From: Mycolicibacterium sp. CBMA 226
GTDB lineage: Bacteria; Actinomycetota; Actinomycetes; Mycobacteriales; Mycobacteriaceae
Reading direction: 5' to 3'
Length of the DNA stretch: 64,000 nucleotides
Assembly: GCF_009729075.1 (NCBI RefSeq)
Contig: NZ_VTGY01000015.1
Coordinates: 62,001-126,000, forward strand
The notes under the pieces were generated by a model. It was not told where the DNA came from, did not search any database, and saw nothing but the letters and a program-made list of their open reading frames with translations. Positions 18,368 to 25,790 of the stretch are shown here, piece by piece. Positions within the stretch are counted from its first letter, which is position 1, and each line of letters starts with the position of its first letter. Made by a program: the position numbers and the translations under genes.

Positions 18368-20086
18368 ATGTCGACAGACGCTGAGATCACGACCAACACC
18401 GAGCAATACCGCGTTGCGCGCGACCACCTCGTGGCATCGATCGGTGACTACTCGCAGGCCGTCGACGCCTTCCGGTGGCCGCGGCTGGCCGGCGCCTTCA
18501 ACTGGGCCACCGACTGGTTCGACGCCGTCGCCCGCAGCCCGGAACGCGCCGAGCAGGTGGCGCTGTGGATCACCGAGGAGGACGGCGACGAGCAGCGGTA
18601 CACCTTCGCCGAGATGGCGGATCGGTCCGACCAGGTGGCGACGTGGTTGCGGTCGCTAGGTGTGGGCAAGGGCGACCGGGTGATCGTGATGCTGGGCAAC
18701 CAGGTCGAGCTGTGGGAGTCGATGCTGGCGGTGGCCAAGCTCGGCGCGGTGGTGATGCCGACGACCGGCGCGCTCGGGCCCGCGGACCTGGCCGACCGGA
18801 TAACCCGCGGCGGGGCGGGATTCGTGGTCGCCAACGCGGCCGACGCCGACAAGTTCGCGTCCGTCGACGGGCACTACACCGGAATCGTCGTCGGGGGCGC
18901 GGCACCGGGCTGGCGCCGTTACGCCGATGCGTACCAGGTGGTTTCGGCGGGTTCGTTCACTGCCGTGACCGAGGTGGACGATCCGCTGCTGGTCTACTTC
19001 ACCTCGGGCACCACGAGCAAGCCCAAACTCGTTGAGCACTCGCAGATTTCATATCCAGTCGGGCATCTGTCGACGATGGCCTGGATCGGCGTGAAACCCG
19101 GCGACGTCCATCTGGCGATCAGCTCGCCGGGCTGGGCCAAGCACGCCTGGAGTTGCGTGTTCGCGCCGTGGATCGCCGAGGCGACGATTTTCGTCTACAA
19201 CTACGGCCGCTTCGACGCCGCCGCGCTGATGCGGCAACTGCGCCGCGCCGGCGTCAACACCTTCTGCGCGCCGCCGACCGTCTGGCGAATGCTGATCCAG
19301 GCGGATCTCGGCGCCAAACCCGAAGGGCTGCGCGAGATTCTGGGGGCCGGTGAGCCGCTGAACCCCGATGTCATCGCGAAGGTGCAGGACGCGTGGGGCC
19401 TGACGATCCGTGACGGATTCGGGCAGACCGAGACCACCCTCCTGGTGGGCAACACCCCAGGGCAGCCGATCAAGGCCGGGTCGATGGGCCGGCCGATGCC
19501 GGGCGTGCCCGTGGTGCTGGTCGATCCGGTCACCGGCGAGTTGGCCGATGAGGGCGAGCTCTGTCTGGAACTTGGCGCGCGACCACTGAACCTCATGACC
19601 GGTTACCTCGGTGACCCACAACGCAATGCGGCCGTCATGGCGGGCGGTTACTACCACACCGGTGACGTCGCGTCCCGTGACGGCGACGGCTACATCACCT
19701 ACATCGGCCGCACCGACGACGTCTTCAAATCGTCGGACTACAAGGTGTCACCGTTCGAACTGGAGAGCGTGCTCATCGAGCACCCGGCGGTAGTCGAGGC
19801 CGCGGTGGTACCGCAGCCCGACGACACCCGGCTCGCGGTGCCGAAGGCGTATGTGTGTCTGGCCGCCGGCTGGGATGCGGACGCGGAAACCGCACGGTCG
19901 ATCATGGAATTCGCGCGCGATCACCTGGCGCCGTATCTCAAGGTGCGCCGGGTGGAATTCGCCGACCTCCCGAAGACGATTTCCGGGAAGATTCGGCGTG
20001 TGGACCTGCGTAAGCGCGAAGATCAAGCGCATGCGGACGGCACCCCGATCGCATCGGAATACCGCTACGAGGATCTGGTGAAGTGA
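18368..20086 (+). CDS. AMP-binding acyl-CoA synthetase (acetate/medium-chain type)
   Basis: 572 aa. The AMP-binding P-loop is YFTSGTTSKPKLVEHS, then DGFGQTETTLL (adenine/acyl site), HTGDVASRDGDGYITYIGR and the C-terminal catalytic Lys in TISGKIRRVDLR. The sequence resembles the Acs/medium-chain acyl-CoA ligase group more than FadD. It activates a carboxylic acid to acyl-CoA via acyl-AMP. It overlaps the next ligase gene (TGATG). The likely regulator is the divergent LuxR protein. The chain length used is not determined. Confidence 0.87.
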   Translation: MSTDAEITTNTEQYRVARDHLVASIGDYSQAVDAFRWPRLAGAFNWATDWFDAVARSPERAEQVALWITEEDGDEQRYTFAEMADRSDQVATWLRSLGVGKGDRVIVMLGNQVELWESMLAVAKLGAVVMPTTGALGPADLADRITRGGAGFVVANAADADKFASVDGHYTGIVVGGAAPGWRRYADAYQVVSAGSFTAVTEVDDPLLVYFTSGTTSKPKLVEHSQISYPVGHLSTMAWIGVKPGDVHLAISSPGWAKHAWSCVFAPWIAEATIFVYNYGRFDAAALMRQLRRAGVNTFCAPPTVWRMLIQADLGAKPEGLREILGAGEPLNPDVIAKVQDAWGLTIRDGFGQTETTLLVGNTPGQPIKAGSMGRPMPGVPVVLVDPVTGELADEGELCLELGARPLNLMTGYLGDPQRNAAVMAGGYYHTGDVASRDGDGYITYIGRTDDVFKSSDYKVSPFELESVLIEHPAVVEAAVVPQPDDTRLAVPKAYVCLAAGWDADAETARSIMEFARDHLAPYLKVRRVEFADLPKTISGKIRRVDLRKREDQAHADGTPIASEYRYEDLVK

Positions 20087-21729
20087 TGCTCAGTTACGAC
20101 GCCGGACCCACCGGCACCCCGATCCTGGAGGAGACCATCGGGGCCGGCTTCGAGCGCACGGCCGCCGCCCACCCGGACGGCTTGGCACTGGTCGATCGCG
20201 CACAGGGACTGCGGTATACGTACGCCGAGTTGAACGCCGAAGTCGATCTGATCGCCCGCGGCCTGCTGGCCCGCGGCATCCAGAAGGGCGACCGGGTCGG
20301 CATCTGGTCGCCGAACTGTGCGCAATGGGTCGTCACGCAGCTCGCCACCGCCAAGATCGGCGCCATCCTCGTCAACGTGAATCCGGCCTACCGGGTGCAT
20401 GAACTTGCCTACGCGCTCAACCAGTCCGGGATGCGCATGCTGATCTCGGCGACGTCGTTCAAGACATCCGACTACGCGGTGATGATCGCGGAGGTGCGTC
20501 CACAGGTTCCTGGCCTGGATGACGTCGTCTTCCTCGACGGCGCCGATTGGGACCAATTGCGCGCCGACAGCACGGCGGCCGGTGCCGATGTCCTGGCCGC
20601 CCGGCAGGCCACGCTGTCCAACACCGACCCGATCAACATCCAATACACCTCGGGGACAACCGGATTCCCGAAAGGGGCGACGCTGTCGCACCGCAACATC
20701 CTCAACAACGGCTACTTCACGACGGAAGGTATCAACCTCAAACCGGGGGAGCGGTTGTGTATTCCGGTGCCGTTCTATCACTGCTTCGGCATGGTGATGG
20801 GTGTGCTCGGCTGCATGACTCATGGTGCGGCGGTGGTGATTCCGGCACCCGGCTTCGATCCGGCCGTGACGCTCGACGCCATCGAATCCGAGCAGTGCGC
20901 GGGCGTCTACGGCGTCCCGACGATGTTCATCGCCATGCAGAATCACCCGTCGTTCGCGGGACGGGACCTGTCGAGTCTGCGCACCGGCATCATGGCCGGC
21001 TCGGTGTGCCCTGTCGAGGTGATGAAGCACTGCGTCTCCGACATGCACATGGACGAGGTGGCCATCGCGTACGGCATGACAGAGACCTCGCCGGTGTCCT
21101 GCCAGACCCTCATCGACGACGACCTGGACCGCCGTACCGCGACCATCGGCCGGGTGCACCCGCACCTGGAGGTGAAGATCGTCAACCCCGAGACCGGCGA
21201 GACGGTGGAGCGTGGTGAACCGGGTGAGTTCTGTACGCGGGGCTACTCGGTGATGCTGGGGTACTGGAAGGGGGACGGGAAGGGTGCTGCGCACGCGAGG
21301 AGCGAATACGACAGAGGGCCAATCGATTCCGACGGCTGGATGCACACCGGCGATCTGGCCGTGATGCGGGAGGACGGCTACTGCGCCATTGTCGGCCGCA
21401 TCAAGGACATGGTGATCCGCGGTGGTGAGAACGTGTATCCGCGCGAAATCGAGGAGTTCCTGTACACCCACCCGGACATCGAGGACGCCCAGGTGATCGG
21501 GGTGCCCGACGCCCGCTACGGCGAGGAGATCTGCGCGTGGCTGCGGCTGCGGCCGGGCGCACCGCCGCTGGATGCCGCCGCGATCCGGGAATTCACCGCA
21601 GACCGCCTGGCGCACTTCAAGATTCCGCGCTACGTGCACATCGTCGACGAGTTCCCCATGACGGTCACCGGCAAGGTCCGCAAGGTCGACATGCGGGCCG
21701 AGAGCATCCGCATCTTCGGCCTGGAGTAG
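20086..21729 (+). CDS. Fatty-acid-CoA ligase (FadD35-like) with a 9-residue insertion
   Basis: 547 aa. P-loop YTSGTTGFPKGATLSH, AYGMTETSPVS, MHTGDLAVMREDGYCAIVGR, RGGENVYPREIEEFL and TVTGKVRKVDMR define the FadD/acyl-CoA ligase fold. It resembles mycobacterial FadD35. Between LGYWK and IDSDGWMHTGD it carries GDGKGAAHARSEYDRGP, about nine residues longer than the usual PEKTAEA loop. The ATG at 20086 overlaps the upstream stop; a GTG 3 bp earlier is possible. A hairpin terminator follows. Confidence 0.88.
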   Translation: MLSYDAGPTGTPILEETIGAGFERTAAAHPDGLALVDRAQGLRYTYAELNAEVDLIARGLLARGIQKGDRVGIWSPNCAQWVVTQLATAKIGAILVNVNPAYRVHELAYALNQSGMRMLISATSFKTSDYAVMIAEVRPQVPGLDDVVFLDGADWDQLRADSTAAGADVLAARQATLSNTDPINIQYTSGTTGFPKGATLSHRNILNNGYFTTEGINLKPGERLCIPVPFYHCFGMVMGVLGCMTHGAAVVIPAPGFDPAVTLDAIESEQCAGVYGVPTMFIAMQNHPSFAGRDLSSLRTGIMAGSVCPVEVMKHCVSDMHMDEVAIAYGMTETSPVSCQTLIDDDLDRRTATIGRVHPHLEVKIVNPETGETVERGEPGEFCTRGYSVMLGYWKGDGKGAAHARSEYDRGPIDSDGWMHTGDLAVMREDGYCAIVGRIKDMVIRGGENVYPREIEEFLYTHPDIEDAQVIGVPDARYGEEICAWLRLRPGAPPLDAAAIREFTADRLAHFKIPRYVHIVDEFPMTVTGKVRKVDMRAESIRIFGLE

Positions 21730-21758
21730 TAACCCCCACCCCGGCCGGCAAACCATTA

Positions 21759-21784
21759 CGGCGGTTCATACCGCCGAATTTTTA
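21759..21784 (+). terminator. Rho-independent terminator after the acyl-CoA ligases
   Basis: CGGCGGT (21759-21765) and ACCGCCG (21770-21776) pair around a TCAT loop and are followed by AATTTTTA. It separates the ligase operon from the small-protein/Mg2+ locus. Confidence 0.85.
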
Positions 21785-21849
21785 GCAATGTCTTGACGGT
21801 TACATCCGTCGCTCAATCGATGTTTGCGTGCTGTCATTGGTGGGTATGG

Positions 21850-21885
21850 GTCTGTCCATTGCCCGCCATTCGGGCAGACGGACAG
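21850..21885 (+). promoter_or_regulatory. Two-part leader hairpin before the first 50-aa protein
   Basis: CTGTCC (21852-21857) pairs with GGACAG (21880-21885), and GCCCG (21861-21865) pairs with CGGGC (21871-21875). The hairpin ends 9 bp before the AGGAG Shine-Dalgarno (21894-21898), so it may modulate translation or mRNA stability. A TTGACG at 21793 is a possible -35; no good -10 was found. Confidence 0.45.
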
Positions 21886-21904
21886 ATGTTGACAGGAGCG
21901 CGCC

Positions 21905-22057
21905 ATGAACGTATTTCGCAACGATGCCGTCCGCTGGGTAGCCAAGCGGGTCCGCGCCCGAACCCACCTGACCCCGCAGGAACGACACAACCTTCGGCTG
22001 TCCGCCACGCCCCTGGCCGTCATCTCGGCTTCCATCGGAGCGCACCCCTACACCTGA
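21905..22057 (+). CDS. 50-aa small protein, copy 1 (unknown function)
   Basis: ATG at 21905 with AGGAG six bases upstream; 50 codons. The N-terminus MNVFRNDAVRWVAKRVRA is basic and could form an amphipathic helix, followed by LTPQERHNLRLS and the terminal TPLAVISASIGAHPYT. It is about 66% identical (33/50 by hand) to the protein at 22606, with identical blocks LTPQERHNL, TPLAVISAS and GAHP. No membrane segment or known domain was recognised. It lies upstream of the M-box promoter, so it is probably a separate transcript. Confidence 0.75.
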   Translation: MNVFRNDAVRWVAKRVRARTHLTPQERHNLRLSATPLAVISASIGAHPYT

Positions 22058-22095
22058 TCAGCCGGTCACGCCCGGCGAGCGGGCGGCGATCCAAC

Positions 22096-22124
22096 TTGAC
22101 GGGCCAACAACGCCAGGGTTATCT
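22096..22124 (+). promoter_or_regulatory. SigA-type promoter of the M-box transcript
   Basis: TTGACG (-35, 22096-22101), a 17-bp spacer, and TTATCT (-10, 22119-22124). It lies 13 bp before the first conserved base of the M-box, so transcription would begin near 22131. Confidence 0.7.
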
Positions 22125-22136
22125 TTCCCAAGTCAG

Positions 22137-22298
22137 CACCTCGCTAGGCGAGGCTCCTGAACGAACAAAAGCCACTGATCCGACGACGTCGAGAGACGCC
22201 CAGGGTCAGGACAGGTCTCCCCGGATTAAGGGGTTACCCAAAGTGGCTATCCGCTCCGGTGGATTACGTCGTTCAGTGCCGAAGCTCTGACGAGAGGG
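22137..22298 (+). promoter_or_regulatory. M-box (ykoK) Mg2+ riboswitch
   Basis: The conserved M-box core is present in order: GCTAGGCGAGGCTCCTGAAC, GAGACGCCCAGGGTCA, and the 3' closing GTTCAGTGCCGAAGCTCT. Paired elements seen: GAACGA (22160-22165) with TCGTTC (22269-22274), GCCACT (22171-22176) with AGTGGC (22242-22247), and CCTC (22139-22142) with GAGG (22294-22297). M-box RNAs fold around several Mg2+ ions and switch off downstream genes at high Mg2+. No U-tailed terminator follows, so control may be through Rho or translation, as suggested for other mycobacterial M-boxes (inference). Confidence 0.92.
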
Positions 22299-22428
22299 GT
22301 GTACGTGGCGCCGATAAGCACTGGCCCGTAGTGGCCGTAGCGACGCCTTGCCCTCCCCTTGCGTGTTGTCGAAGTCATGTGGCACAACTGTCCCCGATGG
22401 GGGCCTGACGGCGAGGAGGTGAGGACAA

Positions 22429-22539
22429 ATGAAACCTGGCGACGGTCCGAGTTCCAGTCCGGAGCGAAAACCCAACTCCGACAATTCCATTTCTGTTCTC
22501 CCGCGACCTTGCCGGCTCTTCATCGGCGTGGCCGTCTGA
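22429..22539 (+). CDS. Proline-rich 36-codon leader ORF downstream of the M-box
   Basis: ATG at 22429 preceded by the strong Shine-Dalgarno GAGGAGGTGAGG. The peptide begins MKPGDGPSSSPERKP and ends LPRPCRLFIGVAV, with six prolines in 36 residues. A hairpin (CCGTC 22532-22536 with GACGG 22542-22546) spans its stop codon. The composition and position recall MgtL, the proline-rich leader of Salmonella mgtA, where slow translation of Pro codons at low Mg2+ changes downstream expression. This is analogy, not homology; translation is inferred from the ribosome site alone. Confidence 0.55.
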   Translation: MKPGDGPSSSPERKPNSDNSISVLPRPCRLFIGVAV

Positions 22540-22605
22540 TCGACGGTGCCTGATCGGCGTCCTTCGTGGCTGGCTCGCGGGACATATCCCTGCAGGAGAC
22601 CTGTC

Positions 22606-22758
22606 ATGACCGTATTCCGTAGTGCCGCAGTAAATCGCGTTGTTCGTCGGGTGAGCGTTCGCGCTCGGTTGACCCCGCAGGAACGGCACAACCTTCAGAT
22701 GTCGCACACGCCGCTCGCGGTGATCTCGGCTTCTCTCGGGGCGCACCCCCACTTCTGA
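22606..22758 (+). CDS. 50-aa small protein, copy 2, in the Mg2+ riboswitch operon
   Basis: ATG at 22606 with AGGAG nearby; 50 codons. It starts MTVFRSAAVNRVVRRVSVRA, then LTPQERHNLQMS and TPLAVISASLGAHPHF. Paralogue of the protein at 21905 (33 of 50 identical). It lies between the M-box/leader ORF and the NRAMP-type transporter (91 bp to its start), so it is expected to be made under low Mg2+ together with the transporter. M-boxes in M. tuberculosis precede Rv1535, another small protein of unknown role; whether they are related should be tested. Confidence 0.75.
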   Translation: MTVFRSAAVNRVVRRVSVRARLTPQERHNLQMSHTPLAVISASLGAHPHF

Positions 22759-22849
22759 TCCTTCGGCGCCCCGCGCGGCGTGGTCCGCCCACCGATACCG
22801 GTGGGCGGGCCCGCCGCGTGCCGCAAACCCTTACGAGAGGACTCTCGCC

Positions 22850-24610
22850 ATGGCATTCTTCGCTCGCCCGCCTCGTGCTTCTGGCGGAACGCCGGTAACA
22901 CAACATGATTCGGCAGGCACCGCCGTCATGGACAGCGCGCACGTCGGCGACATCGTCGGCGCGCTCGGCACCATCCGCACCGACGAAACCACTGCCGGGC
23001 GCAGCTGGACGCAGCGACTGAAGATGCTGCTTGTGGTGATGGGCCCCGGCCTCATCGTCATGGTGGGGGACAACGATGCCGGTGGTGTCGCGACCTACGC
23101 GCAGGCCGGTCAGAACTACGGCATGGCGCTGATGTGGACACTGGCGCTGCTGATTCCGGTGCTGTACGTGAACCAGGAGATGGTGGTCCGGCTCGGCGCG
23201 GTCGCCGGCGTCGGGCACGCCCGGCTGATCTTCGCCCGGTTCGGCAGGTTCTGGGGAGCGTTCAGCGTCGGTGACCTGTTCATCGTCAACGCGCTGACCA
23301 TCGTGACCGAATTCATCGGCGTGTCACTGGCGTTGAACTACTTCGGCCTACCCAAGTCGATCTCGGTCCCGCTCGCGGCGGTGCTGCTGTTCGCCGTGGT
23401 GGCCGGTGGTTCGTTCCGCCGTTGGGAGCGTTTCATTTTCGCGCTCATCTCCATCAACATCGTGATCTTCCCGTTGGCGTTCATCGTGCACCCGTCGGCG
23501 ACGGAGACCGCCAAGGGACTGGTGCCGTCGTTCCCCGGCGGGCTCAACTCGACGCTGTTGCTGCTGATCGTGGCGATCGTCGGAACCACCGTCGCGCCGT
23601 GGCAGCTGTTCTTCCAGCAGTCCAATATCGTCGATAAGCGACTGACCCCCAAGTGGATTCGCTACGAGCGCATCGACCTGTGGATCGGCATCGTCGTGGT
23701 CATGGTGGGTGCGGTGGCCATCATGGCGGCCGCGGCGTTCGGTCTTGCCGGCACCGATGCCGCCGGGAACTTCACCGATGCCGGTGACGTGGCAACCCAA
23801 TTGGGGCAGCACGTGTCTCACACCGCGGGTGCCCTGTTCGCCATCCTGCTGTTGGATGCGTCGCTCATCGGGGCCAACGCCGTCGGCCTGGCCACCACGT
23901 ATGCGTTGGGTGACACCTTGGGCAAGCGGCACTCGCTGCACTGGAAGATTACCGAAGCTCCGGCCTTCTACCTCGGCTACGCGGCGCTGCTGGCGGTAGC
24001 GGCGGCGGTGTCGTTCAGCCCGGATCACGTGCTGGGTCTGCTGACTCAGGGTGTGCAGGCGCTGGCCGGCGTGCTGCTGCCGTCGGCGACAGTGTTCCTG
24101 GTGCTGCTGTGCAACGACAAGGCGGTGCTGGGCCCGTGGGTCAACACCATGCGGCAGAACATCATGGCCGGTGTCATCGTGTGGGCATTGGTGCTGCTGT
24201 CGCTGGCCTTGACCGCTGCGACGTTCTTCCCGAATCTGACTGCCGGACAACTGGAATTGGGATTCGGCGTGGGTGTGGCAGTCGGCGTCATCGGCGGCTG
24301 CGCCGTCGCGATCGCCAGCGCGCGGTCAGGTCGGTCCGGTCGGGAGCGCGACGCGGTCAAGGTGGCGGCCGAGCTCGGCGGGTTGGACCCCGAGCAGGTG
24401 GCTGAGATCGACGAGCAGCCGCATGACCGCGCTGTCCGGAAGGCGCTGTTGGCGCAGGAGCGGGACAGCTTCCGCACGCCCGCTCTGGACACCTTGGACC
24501 GGCTGGCGTGGTCGCCGTTGCGGGTGGCCGGCATGGTCGCACTGCGCGGCTACCTGTTGGTGGCGGTGGTGCTGGTCGGGGTGAAGGTCGCCGAAGCGAT
24601 CAGCAGTTGA
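22850..24610 (+). CDS. NRAMP-related divalent metal (probable Mg2+) transporter
   Basis: 586 aa, about 11 membrane segments of the NRAMP fold, then a cytoplasmic segment (about 470-550) and a last C-terminal TM. The TM1 metal motif DPGN reads DAGG within GDNDAGGVAT (residues 73-82), and the TM6 MPH motif reads APWQ (249-252) in TTVAPWQLFFQQS. The missing Met is the change reported for NRAMP-related Mg2+ transporters (NRMT), which do not select for soft transition metals. The M-box upstream independently supports Mg2+. Annotation as MntH would probably be misleading. Confidence 0.85.
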   Translation: MAFFARPPRASGGTPVTQHDSAGTAVMDSAHVGDIVGALGTIRTDETTAGRSWTQRLKMLLVVMGPGLIVMVGDNDAGGVATYAQAGQNYGMALMWTLALLIPVLYVNQEMVVRLGAVAGVGHARLIFARFGRFWGAFSVGDLFIVNALTIVTEFIGVSLALNYFGLPKSISVPLAAVLLFAVVAGGSFRRWERFIFALISINIVIFPLAFIVHPSATETAKGLVPSFPGGLNSTLLLLIVAIVGTTVAPWQLFFQQSNIVDKRLTPKWIRYERIDLWIGIVVVMVGAVAIMAAAAFGLAGTDAAGNFTDAGDVATQLGQHVSHTAGALFAILLLDASLIGANAVGLATTYALGDTLGKRHSLHWKITEAPAFYLGYAALLAVAAAVSFSPDHVLGLLTQGVQALAGVLLPSATVFLVLLCNDKAVLGPWVNTMRQNIMAGVIVWALVLLSLALTAATFFPNLTAGQLELGFGVGVAVGVIGGCAVAIASARSGRSGRERDAVKVAAELGGLDPEQVAEIDEQPHDRAVRKALLAQERDSFRTPALDTLDRLAWSPLRVAGMVALRGYLLVAVVLVGVKVAEAISS

Positions 24611-24620
24611 GAGTTGGGAT

Positions 24621-24649
24621 GGGGCGCGGTGCCCGTGGTGCCGCGCCCC
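24621..24649 (+). terminator. GC hairpin after the NRAMP-type gene
   Basis: GGGGCGCGG (24621-24629) and CCGCGCCCC (24641-24649) form a 9-bp stem 10 bp after the stop codon. There is no T-tract, as in many mycobacterial I-shaped terminators. Confidence 0.55.
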
Positions 24650-24681
24650 CGGTGTCGGAGTGGCACGGCGGCCCGACCGGC

Positions 24682-24906
24682 TCAGAGTGAATCGCGTGCA
24701 GGGCAGTTCGAGGTGTCGCCGTCTTTGCATGTACAGAATTCGGTGTGCCGGCGCTCCGGATCGGTGTCAGCAACGTCATCCGCTGGACTGTGTATTGCCG
24801 TGGCAATCGAGGCCGTCCCGGCTGCCGCGGTGAGCAGCAACTCGATTTGATTTGCCGACTGTAGTAGAACAACCAATCCATGCACTGTGAGCAGCCGATT
24901 TACCAT
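24682..24906 (-). CDS. Possible small secreted Cys-containing protein (weak)
   Basis: The only plausible coding stretch in the 427-bp gap 24611-25037. The frame from ATG 24906 encodes 74 aa: MVNRLLTVHGLVVLLQSANQ, then a hydrophobic LLLTAAAGTASIATAIH, then a polar tail with EFCTCKDGDTSNC. A start nearer the hydrophobic part would give a signal-peptide-like N-terminus and a short mature peptide with three cysteines. No clear Shine-Dalgarno. It could be non-coding; the rest of the gap shows nothing else recognisable. Confidence 0.3.
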   Translation of the reverse strand: MVNRLLTVHGLVVLLQSANQIELLLTAAAGTASIATAIHSPADDVADTDPERRHTEFCTCKDGDTSNCPARDSL

Positions 24907-25037
24907 GCCCACCGTCCGATGCATTGCATTGCTGTGCGTATCTCGATTCGTCCCCGACGACTGTCGCACAGTACCGACGCAAGCGTCAATACCGCAAACA
25001 GTGCGCCCTGGGAGGGCCGCGGTGGTTGGCGGGGACG

Positions 25038-25790
25038 TCACGCGAGCAGCGGCGCCAATTGGGTTGCGTAGTCCTGCAATACCGGTACCTGACGCTGCAG
25101 CAGCTGCTCCTGTTCGGCGCAGCCGGACATCGCCACGGCAGCGACGAGGGTCGCGGTGGCGGACCGGACCGGTACCGCGACACACGCAGAATCGGCCCGG
25201 AGCTCGCCGGTCTGGACGGCGTATCCGCGGTCCCGGACCGCGGTGAGTTGTTCAGCCAACACCGATTTCGAGGTGATCGTCCGGTCGGTGAGCGTGGCGG
25301 GTGCGAGGGCGAGCAGCGCATCGGCGTCGCGCTTCTCGGCGAGCAGCAGCTTGCCGACCGCACTGGCGTGCAGATGGCGATTGAGCACCGATTCGTCTGC
25401 CGGGGGCGGGTATTCGCCGTCGGCGTCGGCGAGACGCACCGAGGTGTTGGTGAAGTAGAACAGGTGGACCCCGAAGCGCACGGAGAGCCGCAGCTCGGCC
25501 AGTGTCTCGCGGGCCTTGGTGCATACGGTGGGGGAGACCGCGGCGTCGATCAGCAGTCCCATCCGCGGCCCCAACGCGAATCCCGACAAATCGGGCAACC
25601 GCACGATGTAGCCGTCGGCGACAAGGAGATTCAGCAGCCGGTAGGTGGTGGCCGAGGGCATGGCCAGATGCTCGGCGATGTCCTTGGCGGTGACGCCGGT
25701 GCCGGCCAGCGCCACCGCCTCGAGCACCTGAAGGGCGCTCTGTACGGCCTTGGGCTGGCGGCCTGACAGCGCGCCGTCGGCCGGGCTCAC
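25038..25790 (-). CDS. IclR-family transcriptional regulator
   Basis: 250 aa. The N-terminal winged helix is KAVQSALQVLEAVALAG, VTAKDIAEHLAMPSATTYRL and LVADGYIVR; the C-terminal effector domain includes HLHASAVGKLLLAEKRDADA and GYAVQTGELRADSACVAVPV, with HASAVGK typical of IclR proteins. The GTG at 25790 overlaps the permease stop by 4 bp, so both are in one operon. It is the only regulator in the amine-utilisation cluster and thus the main candidate for binding the CAAATGAGAAT motif (inference). Confidence 0.9.
   Translation of the reverse strand: MSPADGALSGRQPKAVQSALQVLEAVALAGTGVTAKDIAEHLAMPSATTYRLLNLLVADGYIVRLPDLSGFALGPRMGLLIDAAVSPTVCTKARETLAELRLSVRFGVHLFYFTNTSVRLADADGEYPPPADESVLNRHLHASAVGKLLLAEKRDADALLALAPATLTDRTITSKSVLAEQLTAVRDRGYAVQTGELRADSACVAVPVRSATATLVAAVAMSGCAEQEQLLQRQVPVLQDYATQLAPLLA

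Noticed and set aside
22299..22428. A possible intrinsic terminator for the M-box expression platform
   Set aside because: No hairpin followed by a T-tract was found between the M-box and the leader ORF, so intrinsic termination is not supported.
23348..24250. Minus-strand open frame inside the NRAMP-type gene
   Set aside because: Arg/His/Gln/Gly-rich with no recognisable fold; a codon-bias shadow of the real gene.
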